NCBI GenBank assembly: GCA_031553195.1
Contig: JAVBLV010000074.1
Span: 1-22,066, forward strand
Source of the DNA: JAVBLV01 sp031553195
Lineage (GTDB): Bacteria; Bacteroidota; Bacteroidia; Bacteroidales; P3
Reading direction: 5' to 3'
DNA length: 22,066 nt
Below are positions 13,933 to 21,938 of this stretch, in pieces (the stretch's first letter is position 1; each line of letters starts with the position of its first letter). Both the position numbers and the translations under genes were made by a program. The notes under the pieces were generated by a model that did no database searches, was not told the DNA's origin, and saw only the letters and a program-made list of their open reading frames with translations.

Positions 13933-13967
13933 GTCTTTTTTTGCCCCAAAGCCCCAAACTACTTTTG
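13933..13967 (+). promoter_or_regulatory. Late promoter P3 (shared motif)
   Basis: GTC (13933-13935), seven T residues (13936-13942), 17 bases, then TACTTTTG (13960-13967), a perfect match to the -7 consensus. The spacing equals that of P1 and P2. It lies between the lysis terminator and the tape measure start at 13991. Confidence 0.75.
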
Positions 13968-13990
13968 TTAGATATCAAAATAGTTTTAAA

Positions 13991-16900
13991 ATGGCAGGCA
14001 ATAACCGCACCACTACTAATACGTTGCATATAAACGGAAGCCAAGCGCGTGATGAACTCACCGCCCTTGGTAAAAAAGCTGAAGAATTACGCAAAAAAAT
14101 AATCGATTGCAATAATGTCGGCGACCTAAAAGGTATGCGCAAAGCGCAAGATGAATTAAAGAAAGCAACCAAAGAAGCTACGGCGCTCCGTAAAGCTGCT
14201 TTTGATGTGAATACGGTTCTCAATAATCTGTCTACTGCCAAGCCTAAAGAATTACAGCGCACATTAACCGAACTTAACAGACAGATGAACTCTGATGCTG
14301 TCGTACGTGGAAGTAAGAAGTGGAACGAATTGCGCGATAAAATTACTCTGGTTCGCACCGAATTGCAACGTGTAAACCAACAAACTGCCGCGTCTACTTC
14401 GGGAATGAGCCGTATGGCCAACGGTTTTAACAAATATTTCGGCATGGTTACCGGCGCTATTGCCACGGTTACCGGTTTGTCATTTGCCTTCAGGAAACTT
14501 TCGGAAGATGTGGCCAAAATGGACGATACCTATTCGGATGTAATGAAAACCACAGGTCTCACCCATGAACAGGTAGAAGACCTGAACGAGGCTTTCAAAC
14601 AAATGGATACCCGCACCGCCCGTGAGGAATTGAACAACCTGGCCCGTGATGCCGGAAAGTTAGGTATTACCGGCAAAAAGGATATCCTAGACTTTGTAGA
14701 AGCCGGCAACCAAATCAATGTAGCCTTGGGCGAAGATTTGGGAGAGGGCGCTATTAAAAACATCGGTAAACTTACAGAAGTTTATAAAAAATCTACCGAA
14801 GAACTAGATGGCTTAGATCTTAAAGGGAGGATGTTATCTATTGGTTCGGCTATCAATGAACTGGGGCAATCGTCAACCGCTTCGGAGGGATATTTGGTTG
14901 ATTTTGCGCAACGTTTGGGAGGAATCGGCGCTCAAGCTGGCTTATCCATCCAAAACGTGCTTGGTTTTGCTTCGGCGCTTGATCAGGCGGGAGAAAAAAC
15001 AGAAATGTCGGCAACGGCTTTTCAAAAGCTTATCATGAAAATGATGAGCAAACCGGGTGAATTTGCTCAGATTGCCGGTATGGAAGTTTCCAAATTTAAC
15101 GACATGATTAAAAACGACATGAATCAGGCGTTAGTAGTTGTTTTGAAATCGCTTGGCGGCAAAGGCGGCTTACAGCAATTGATTCCCATTTTCAAAGACA
15201 TGGGTTTGGATGCGGCCAGGGCAGCCGAAGTCGTTTCTTCCTTAGCGACCAACATACACCTTGTTACCGAAGCGCAGGATATTTCAAACAAAGCTTTCTC
15301 TGAAGCCACGTCGCTTACCAACGAATATAATGTAAAGAATAACAACCTTAAGGCAAAGCTGGAGAAAGCCAGAAAAGAATTTAAAGAATCGGCTTTAGAG
15401 TTGGGTGCAAGGTTGAATCCTGCCTTATTAACATCTACTAATTCGCTTACCTACATCATTAAAATGATGCCTTCTGTGATTAATTTCTTCAGTAAGTATG
15501 GAAGTACATTAGTGAAATTGGCTGTTGTGATGGGGGTTTATGTTGCTACAACAAAGTTAGCTGCTTTTTGGCAGAAAAAGTACGTAGATGCTACAATTGC
15601 CAGTATTGTTCAAGATAAATTAGCTACAACATGGCTTACAACAAAAGCCGTTGCTCAAGCAGCCTTAAACCTTGTAATTGCAATTTTTACAGGAAATTTA
15701 AAGAAAGCAAAAGAAGCATGGATTGCAATGGCAGGCGTAATGAAAGCAAGTTCATTGGGTGCTTTATTGGCGGTTATCACTGCTTTGGGAGTTGCTATTT
15801 ATTCTTTTATTTCAAAAGCCAATGAAGCAAAAAAAACTATGCGTGAATTCAATGCCGAATTGGAGTTGGAAAAACAAAAAGCTACCGAACTTTTTGAAGC
15901 TTATAAACGCGCAAATGCCGGAACAGATGAACGGAAAAGGATTTTGGAAGAACTCAAGGCTAAATACGGTCCATATCTTAAAAACTTGATTAACGAATAT
16001 GGTTACATCACGAATATAGAAAATGCACAACTTGCTGTAAACAGGGCATTGGAACAACAAATAGCTTTAAAGTATAAAAACCAAAAAACAGATGACTTTT
16101 TAAAAGGAACTATAGATAAACAGATAAAGGCGCAAGAAGGGATAGAAGCCATTTTTAAAGCGAATATAAAGAACGAAGCGCTTGCAGAAAAAACATATAA
16201 CAAATTTCTTGAGGCTGTAAAATCAAAGAATAATAAAACTATACGTGAAATAACAGATTCCTTGAAAAAAGGTTGGAAATCCAGTTCCGATTCAAAGTTT
16301 TTGTGGGACTATTATTTAGATTTTAAGGCCGTTGTAGAAGAACAAGAGGAGGGATTGAAAAAGATAGATTCACAATTTAAACCTTTTATAAAAGAAGATG
16401 ATGCTCAAAAGAGTTTGAGTGATATGGATAAAATCATCAAAAAAATAAATGAACTTACAACTGCGCTCAATACAGCTGAAACTAAGGAAACAAAAATAGA
16501 CATTCAAAAACAGATAAATGCGCAAAATGAACTTCTTAAACCTTATAAGGAACGGCAACATATATTGGATGAAATTGCCAAAACAGAGAAAGAAATTCAG
16601 GATTTAAAAGAGGGGTATAGTCTTATCCCCAGTACACAACAACATGAGGCCAAGCAAAAAATTCAAGAAAAAGAAAAATATCTCGATGGATTAAAAGGTA
16701 AAATTAATCCCTCAACCGAAACTACCATAGGAGATTATGCTCCAGAAGAAAAGGAAAGCGAAAAAGCGAAGAAACTCAGGCTTGCATTGAAAGCGGAAGA
16801 AGACAGATATAAGAATGCACAGGCAAAAGCCAAGGAGGAATATCTGAAAACTTTGCAGGGCGAAGCAAAAACGGATTATAACATGCGGTTAGAAGCTGAA

Positions 16901-18508
16901 AAAGCTTTTAACCAAAAAATGGAAGATTTGCAGTTGGAAACGCTCAAGAATCAGAAAGAAATCAAGAAAGGAGAAAATACAGGCGACATTGATAACCAAA
17001 TCCAAGATATTGAAATAAAGAAAATAGAGAAAGAACTTCAACTCCTGGAGCAACTGGAAGGCGTGTATGATCAATTCGAGTTAAAAGCCCAGGATAAGAA
17101 CGCCGTTGCCTTAGTTAAGCTCAGCCAACAAGTTGAAAAAGCCAAAAAAATTATCGACAATGCTGAAAAAGCAAATATCATCAATAAAGAACAGGCGGCT
17201 AAACTAAAAGAAGAAATCGAAGAAAATTCATGCAAGGCGCAAGAAAAACTAATGGTAGATGAAAATGCCAAGTATGCCGCCGAGCAAATGAAGAAACTGG
17301 ATGAAGAAGAGGCGCGGCAAAAAGAAGCGATTGCCAAGGAATTCAAAGATGAATCGACCCGTAAAGAAGCGCTGCTGAAATTAGAAGCTGAGTTTCTGCA
17401 AAAAAAACTTTCCCTTACCACGCTTTCTCCGGAACAACAACAGGAACTGAAAATTAAGGTTTCGGAAAACAATGCCGAAACCGAAGAGGGTAGGAAGAAA
17501 GATCGTGCAGACGCCGAAGGTAAATATAACTTAGTGAGCCTGGAAGAATTGAAAAGGCGCGAGTTGGAAATTGTAGATGATTACGAAAAGCGCAAAATCA
17601 TTTCCGAGGAAGAAGCCGCCGAAGCCAGATTAGTCGTTCAGCAAAACTATTTAGATGGCTTGGTAGGCAAAATGAGCGAAGCCTACGGCAAAATAGAGAA
17701 CGTAACCAATAATCTCTCTACTGCCATAAACAATGCCCAGCAGGCTGAAGAAATGGCGGTGGAAAACAAGTATAAAAAACTAATCAAGTCCGCTAAGGGC
17801 AACGCCGCAGAACAGGAACGCCTGGAAGAAGAAAAAGAAGCAAAAACGCAAGCCATACGAGCCAGGTACGCAGACAAACAGTTTATTATAATGGTCGCCC
17901 AAACCATTGCCAGTACGGCATTGGCAGCCATGCAATCATATGCGGCATTGGCGGGAATATACCCTGTTGGTCCTGTCTTAGGCGCGCTTGCCGCTGCCGC
18001 CGCTGTGGCTGCTGGCGCTACTCAAATAGCCGTTGCCAAGCAGCAACACGAGGCCGCCAAGCAAGGATATGCTTCCGGAGGCTTTACGCCCAACGGCCCC
18101 TGGTATGAAGAACAAGGACCTGTGCACTCAGAGGAATTTGTCGGGAACCGCTTTGCTGTGCGTAATCCGGCCGTAAGAAAAGTATTCAATGTAGTAGATC
18201 ATGCGCAAAGGAACAATACCATTTCATCCCTTACCGAAAGCGACCTTGTTAGCGGCTTGAGCGTAAAAACCGCCGAAAACCAATACGCCGAACGCCGTAG
18301 TCAAACGCAATCCAACAGGCAAGCCTCCTATGAAGATAATACGCAAACATTCCTGGGTATTATCGACAAACAAAACGCCGCTATCGAAAAACTAAACAAG
18401 CGTTTAGACGAACCCATTGTAGCCGAAACCTACATGCTCGGCAAACGCGGCATCAAAGAAACCACGGATTTGTATAACAAAATGAAGAAAAATATTACAC
18501 GGAAATGA
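13991..18508 (+). CDS. Tail tape measure protein, TP901 type
   Basis: The protein has 1505 residues. I start at 13991 because the in-frame region from 13895 is terminator and promoter. A helical coiled-coil region (1-150) leads to the TP901-type tape measure core (about 170-430, with TYSDVMKTTGLTHEQVEDLN and GKLGITGKKDILDFVEAGNQ). Hydrophobic segments lie at about 503-525 and 589-607, then a very long charged coiled coil (about 610-1290), and a hydrophobic region at about 1296-1345. The C-terminus includes GGFTPNGPWYEEQGPVHSEE. The length should set a long, non-contractile type of tail, since no sheath gene is seen. No frameshift is visible. It overlaps the next gene by four bases. Confidence 0.92.
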   Translation: MAGNNRTTTNTLHINGSQARDELTALGKKAEELRKKIIDCNNVGDLKGMRKAQDELKKATKEATALRKAAFDVNTVLNNLSTAKPKELQRTLTELNRQMNSDAVVRGSKKWNELRDKITLVRTELQRVNQQTAASTSGMSRMANGFNKYFGMVTGAIATVTGLSFAFRKLSEDVAKMDDTYSDVMKTTGLTHEQVEDLNEAFKQMDTRTAREELNNLARDAGKLGITGKKDILDFVEAGNQINVALGEDLGEGAIKNIGKLTEVYKKSTEELDGLDLKGRMLSIGSAINELGQSSTASEGYLVDFAQRLGGIGAQAGLSIQNVLGFASALDQAGEKTEMSATAFQKLIMKMMSKPGEFAQIAGMEVSKFNDMIKNDMNQALVVVLKSLGGKGGLQQLIPIFKDMGLDAARAAEVVSSLATNIHLVTEAQDISNKAFSEATSLTNEYNVKNNNLKAKLEKARKEFKESALELGARLNPALLTSTNSLTYIIKMMPSVINFFSKYGSTLVKLAVVMGVYVATTKLAAFWQKKYVDATIASIVQDKLATTWLTTKAVAQAALNLVIAIFTGNLKKAKEAWIAMAGVMKASSLGALLAVITALGVAIYSFISKANEAKKTMREFNAELELEKQKATELFEAYKRANAGTDERKRILEELKAKYGPYLKNLINEYGYITNIENAQLAVNRALEQQIALKYKNQKTDDFLKGTIDKQIKAQEGIEAIFKANIKNEALAEKTYNKFLEAVKSKNNKTIREITDSLKKGWKSSSDSKFLWDYYLDFKAVVEEQEEGLKKIDSQFKPFIKEDDAQKSLSDMDKIIKKINELTTALNTAETKETKIDIQKQINAQNELLKPYKERQHILDEIAKTEKEIQDLKEGYSLIPSTQQHEAKQKIQEKEKYLDGLKGKINPSTETTIGDYAPEEKESEKAKKLRLALKAEEDRYKNAQAKAKEEYLKTLQGEAKTDYNMRLEAEKAFNQKMEDLQLETLKNQKEIKKGENTGDIDNQIQDIEIKKIEKELQLLEQLEGVYDQFELKAQDKNAVALVKLSQQVEKAKKIIDNAEKANIINKEQAAKLKEEIEENSCKAQEKLMVDENAKYAAEQMKKLDEEEARQKEAIAKEFKDESTRKEALLKLEAEFLQKKLSLTTLSPEQQQELKIKVSENNAETEEGRKKDRADAEGKYNLVSLEELKRRELEIVDDYEKRKIISEEEAAEARLVVQQNYLDGLVGKMSEAYGKIENVTNNLSTAINNAQQAEEMAVENKYKKLIKSAKGNAAEQERLEEEKEAKTQAIRARYADKQFIIMVAQTIASTALAAMQSYAALAGIYPVGPVLGALAAAAAVAAGATQIAVAKQQHEAAKQGYASGGFTPNGPWYEEQGPVHSEEFVGNRFAVRNPAVRKVFNVVDHAQRNNTISSLTESDLVSGLSVKTAENQYAERRSQTQSNRQASYEDNTQTFLGIIDKQNAAIEKLNKRLDEPIVAETYMLGKRGIKETTDLYNKMKKNITRK

Positions 18509-20274
18509 CAGAACTATTAATAGACGGGCAACCGGTTGCATTGCCGGAAGATTTTAATATAAAAATCGTACACGAAAATCCTTTTTATCAAAAAGGAGGC
18601 GAATACTCGTACGATATTGAAATTTCGCTGTTAATTCCGCAAAATGCATGTATTTATGGGAATATCCAAAGGCCAAATGCAGAATCAATTCCCAGCAATA
18701 GAACAGCAATACTCATTTCGGATGGGCGCGTAGTAATCCGAGGTCGGGAAATTATTCTTTCCAACAGCAACGAATCTGTTCAACTGCAAATCGTGTCGGG
18801 CAATAGCGAACTGAACTATATTGCCGGCAGCGATAAAAAAGTATGGGAGTTGGAGTTGGGAAGTACGCCAACTCCAACAGCTTCCACTAATTCAAGTTCT
18901 ATTAACAATAGTTATCCGAATTCAAATTTTGCCAATGTTCCGGTAATGGTAAATGATAGCCTTGCCAATGTTTACCCCGATGACAATGGAGATCGTTATG
19001 TGCAACCTTATTTTCTATACTATATAGAGAAAATATTAACAGTATTGGGGTATAAAATAGGAACGAATATACTGAGAACTGACGGTTTGACAAAAAAAAT
19101 TCTCGTTATAAATGGCATATCTTCGGGACTGAGCACCCAAAAATATGCCGATTTCCTGCCGGACTGGACGGTCGGCGAATTTCTTTCCGAAACCGAAGCA
19201 TTTTGCAATGTTGTGTTTGTCGTAAATGCGCAAACAAATACAGTAGACATTTTACGGGTGCATGAATATTATACCGATTTGGAAAAAGAATATATTCCCG
19301 AAGCAAACGACGAATATAAATGCGAGTTGAATTTGGAAGAAGAAAAAGACGCAGGGAGAATAGAATATGATAACGTTACATACGAAGGCATGAGCGGCGA
19401 CAATTCAACCTACCAATGCATTTCCGACGCTATCTGGGAAGATATTAAAAGGCGGGATGTTTCATACGGCTTATGGCTAATGGAATTCTATACCTACGAT
19501 GATTTCTTAAATGCTGTTGATTGGGTGTATTATCATCCCAATACCAATCCGTTTATATATTATGTGATCGGATCGGATAATTACTATATAATGGATAGTT
19601 TTAGCGAACATGAAAAAGCGGCGCGCGTTGTAAATATATTTTCCAAAGCCAATAATAATACTAATATTTTAAAACTGAGAATTGTTCCGGCTACGATAAA
19701 AGCAGTAAAATTAAAGATAGGAACCACTCAAGGGGGTAGCGTTGACAGATTGTATAGCCAGGTTCCGGTAGCGCCGACGAGTTTTAAACGACAATCGGCT
19801 GTAATCAAGACGGCAATAGAAGGAGGCGTAAGCGCTATTGCCCGTCCGTCGGCATTGCATGTTGCAATCTATGACGGCCCTAACTATGTAAGGAAAGACA
19901 CAGGAGCCCGGTTTGAATTTGAACACGTATTAAACTATACGCTTTATCCATGTTGTAAAACAGATTATCTTTGGGTATTTGCAACCGGAACCGAATATGA
20001 ACGCACCATAAAAGACAGAGCTACGGGACTTAATAGTTATGAAACTTTGCGCCTGAGAGGCGAATGGGGGCGTTTTGTCAAGCTATATAATAAAAGCAAA
20101 GTTGCCGATAATTCTTCGGAATATAAATTCTCAATACCTACAAGCCGGAGCTATGACGTGAAGAAAATATTCCATATTAAGGATCGGGATTGGATTTGTA
20201 AAAAAATCGAATATGAAGTAAACCAGGATGGGTTTAATCCGGATGCAGAAATAACGGTTTGCCCGAAGTTGTAG
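18505..20274 (+). CDS. Tail tip or baseplate protein
   Basis: The protein has 589 residues and is coupled to the tape measure by a four-base overlap, the place where distal tail and hub proteins are encoded. Residues 1-110 form a strand-rich domain (ELLIDGQPVALPEDFNIKI onward). Residues about 117-145 form a low-complexity Ser, Thr, Asn and Pro linker. The rest resembles a large mixed domain with VGEFLSETEAFCNVVFVVNA and a final strand DWICKKIEYEVNQDG. I recognise it as a recurring Bacteroidales prophage tail protein but cannot name its family. It is the last plus-strand gene before the convergent integrase. Confidence 0.75.
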   Translation: MTELLIDGQPVALPEDFNIKIVHENPFYQKGGEYSYDIEISLLIPQNACIYGNIQRPNAESIPSNRTAILISDGRVVIRGREIILSNSNESVQLQIVSGNSELNYIAGSDKKVWELELGSTPTPTASTNSSSINNSYPNSNFANVPVMVNDSLANVYPDDNGDRYVQPYFLYYIEKILTVLGYKIGTNILRTDGLTKKILVINGISSGLSTQKYADFLPDWTVGEFLSETEAFCNVVFVVNAQTNTVDILRVHEYYTDLEKEYIPEANDEYKCELNLEEEKDAGRIEYDNVTYEGMSGDNSTYQCISDAIWEDIKRRDVSYGLWLMEFYTYDDFLNAVDWVYYHPNTNPFIYYVIGSDNYYIMDSFSEHEKAARVVNIFSKANNNTNILKLRIVPATIKAVKLKIGTTQGGSVDRLYSQVPVAPTSFKRQSAVIKTAIEGGVSAIARPSALHVAIYDGPNYVRKDTGARFEFEHVLNYTLYPCCKTDYLWVFATGTEYERTIKDRATGLNSYETLRLRGEWGRFVKLYNKSKVADNSSEYKFSIPTSRSYDVKKIFHIKDRDWICKKIEYEVNQDGFNPDAEITVCPKL

Positions 20275-20287
20275 GTTTGACTTATTA

Positions 20288-21415
20288 CTAGAACGTTAAA
20301 TTATTGTGTTTGAGAATTTCCTGTGCAGAACTTTTCTTTTTATAGCGTTCTGTCATTTCCAAGCTATGATGACCTGCCAATTCCTGTACATATTTTGCCG
20401 GAGCTCCGCTTTCCAGCATTTCGGTTATACCGGTATGTTTCAAACTATAGAATTGTAGTTTTTCCGGAAGCCTCAGTTCTGTTCGTAGTTTATTCCATCT
20501 TTTGCCGATATCACGCGTGTTTTTCAACTTGCTTCCCTGTTTAAATCCTGTGGAAAACACATAATCATTGGGCCGGGTATAATTTAAGAATAAGAAGAAT
20601 TCACGTAAATTCCGAGGTATTCCTATTGTTCTTTTCTGCGCTGTTTTTGATACGGAGGGAAGTACCGTTATAATGTTATTTTTTAAATCTATATCTTTTA
20701 CTTTCAGCATGCAGATTTCTTTATCGCGTAAAAAGCATTGAAAACATAGCATACAAATAGCCAAAAATTCATACTGATCGTTTTTTTCCAAATGTTCTTT
20801 AATTTGTTCTCTTATTTTATCTGTAACCAATAAACGGTCTGTTTCTTCTACTTTTTTGAATTTTAGGTCTGCAAAAATATTTTCTTTACAGTAACCTTTT
20901 TCAATCATCCAGTTCCAAAGCGTTTTGAAGAACCGCAGGTAATTATTATATGTTTTACTACTGACATTTTTTTCATTATATACGTAATCCAAAAAAGCAA
21001 TGGCATCGGTTTTCTTTAGTAGTATTACGAAAGTATTCTCTTTCTTTTTATCGGATAGCCATTTCAGGAAAATAGTAGTAAGGGAATTATAGCTTCTAAA
21101 TCCGTCGGGACGAAGTTCTTTTTTCTTTTCTTTTAGAAAGCTATCCGAAGCTTCTGTGATGCTGTTATATGCCTTTTCACCTTCTCTCTCAATATAGGGG
21201 GACCAGCCGGAATTTAATTTGGAGTTTATTTCAAAGCATATCTTCTTGGCTAATTGCAAATTCTTCTTAGCGTCTTTAAGACGGTTGCATTTAACTACAT
21301 GTCTCTCTAATTGTTGAGTTTGCGGGTTTTTTGAGTAGAAAACGATTCGACAGATTTTACCCTCTTTAACTTCAGCCGGGACGAAATCCGGAAAGAAAAT
21401 TTGATTGATGGACAT
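20288..21415 (-). CDS. int: Tyrosine recombinase (phage integrase)
   Basis: The protein has 375 residues on the minus strand, convergent with the tail gene and only 13 bases from it. An N-terminal arm-binding part (1-80) is followed by a SAM-like core-binding domain (about 85-180) and a catalytic domain (about 195-370). The catalytic residues in order are Arg230 (CFLRDKE), Lys257 (VSKTAQKR), box II as Tyr323-Ser-Leu-Lys326-His327 in place of H-x-x-R, His349 (AGHH) and the nucleophile Tyr358 (TERY), nine residues after His349 as in XerD. The YSLKH box is common in Bacteroidota integrases. It should integrate and excise the element. A strong promoter lies about 280 bases upstream. Confidence 0.95.
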   Translation of the reverse strand: MSINQIFFPDFVPAEVKEGKICRIVFYSKNPQTQQLERHVVKCNRLKDAKKNLQLAKKICFEINSKLNSGWSPYIEREGEKAYNSITEASDSFLKEKKKELRPDGFRSYNSLTTIFLKWLSDKKKENTFVILLKKTDAIAFLDYVYNEKNVSSKTYNNYLRFFKTLWNWMIEKGYCKENIFADLKFKKVEETDRLLVTDKIREQIKEHLEKNDQYEFLAICMLCFQCFLRDKEICMLKVKDIDLKNNIITVLPSVSKTAQKRTIGIPRNLREFFLFLNYTRPNDYVFSTGFKQGSKLKNTRDIGKRWNKLRTELRLPEKLQFYSLKHTGITEMLESGAPAKYVQELAGHHSLEMTERYKKKSSAQEILKHNNLTF

Positions 21416-21460
21416 TTTTTTTTTACTCCAAAAGTTGGACTAAAAAAAATAGGTTATAAC

Positions 21461-21478
21461 TGTGCCGTTTTTGTGCCG
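21461..21478. repeat. Short direct repeats upstream of int, possible arm sites
   Basis: TGTGCCG occurs at 21461-21467 and again at 21472-21478, 11 bases apart, or one turn of the helix. Such phased repeats near an integrase start may be arm-type binding sites. Two copies alone are weak evidence. Confidence 0.35.
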
Positions 21479-21499
21479 GAGAAACTCCCTAAAACCGAG

Positions 21500-21523
21500 A
21501 AAGCCTTACACGTGTAAGGCTTT
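21500..21523. repeat. Perfect 24-base palindrome upstream of int
   Basis: AAAGCCTTACAC (21500-21511) is followed directly by its exact reverse complement. In RNA it would form a stem closed by an opened tip. There is no long T-run on either side, so a factor-binding site or recombination site is as likely as a terminator. Confidence 0.6.
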
Positions 21524-21534
21524 GCTTTAATCTC

Positions 21535-21548
21535 AGCGGAGAGAGAGG
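21535..21548 (-). other. Possible attachment core resembling a tRNA-Ser 3' end
   Basis: On the minus strand CCTCTCTCTCCGCT looks like the last bases of a Bacteroidota tRNA-Ser gene, a usual integration target. The preceding T-arm is not present, so no tRNA gene is intact here. Position near int and the palindrome fits an attachment site, but the match is short. Confidence 0.25.
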
Positions 21549-21691
21549 TGAAGGAACCAATTTCTCGCAATCCCGTATGAATTAATTTCTTAGAAGCTTT
21601 TTCAAAACCAGCGGTAACGATTTTGTAACGATTGAAAATGACCGTTGCCTGTCTGCTTTTGTAGCATCGTTGTCCTCGCGTGGCTATGGTG

Positions 21692-21723
21692 CAAAGTTAC
21701 AAAATAAATGAACCCAAAACAAA
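21692..21723 (-). promoter_or_regulatory. Strong minus-strand promoter upstream of int
   Basis: On the minus strand TTTG (21723-21720) and TAACTTTG (21699-21692) are separated by exactly 20 bases, a near-ideal Bacteroides promoter. Transcription should begin near 21686 and run toward int, leaving a leader of about 270 bases that crosses the palindrome at 21500-21523. Confidence 0.65.
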
Positions 21724-21757
21724 TCCGTTGTCTACAAAAGATTTAGCTTTTCTAAAA

Positions 21758-21809
21758 TTGGTGCAAGGTGTAAGTCTATCTATATATAGATGCTTACACC
21801 TTGCACCAA
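21758..21809. repeat. Large perfect hairpin between int promoter and AbiEi gene
   Basis: TTGGTGCAAGGTGTAAG (21758-21774) is the exact reverse complement of 21793-21809, 17 pairs. The 18 bases between can pair further (TCTAT with ATAGA). There is no T-run and no gene here. It is far longer than expected by chance, but its role is not visible. Confidence 0.8.
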
Positions 21810-21889
21810 AATGGCTGATTACTAATTTCTATCCTTTAAAAATGTATATTACTGTAAATAAGCGAAGTAATTTTATTTTCGGGATTATT

Positions 21890-21922
21890 ATACTGCTGAT
21901 TTAAATAAAAGCAGTATATTTG
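21890..21922 (+). promoter_or_regulatory. Promoter and operator of the AbiEi-like gene
   Basis: TATATTTG at 21915-21922 matches the -7 consensus. ATACTGCT (21890-21897) and AGCAGTAT (21910-21917) form a perfect eight-base inverted repeat, the second arm overlapping the -7 box. A repressor bound here would block the promoter. AbiEi-type antitoxins are known to repress their own operons. Confidence 0.6.
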
Positions 21923-21938
21923 TCCCAAATTTTGGTAT

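Noticed and set aside
17071..17472. Minus-strand Ser and Cys rich frame inside the tape measure
   Set aside because: Its composition mirrors the Glu, Ala and Lys codons of the coiled coil on the plus strand; it is a shadow frame.
21680..21904. Plus-strand open frame of 74 codons between int and the AbiEi gene
   Set aside because: It runs through the perfect hairpin at 21758-21809 and over the minus-strand promoter, with no ribosome site and no recognisable protein features.
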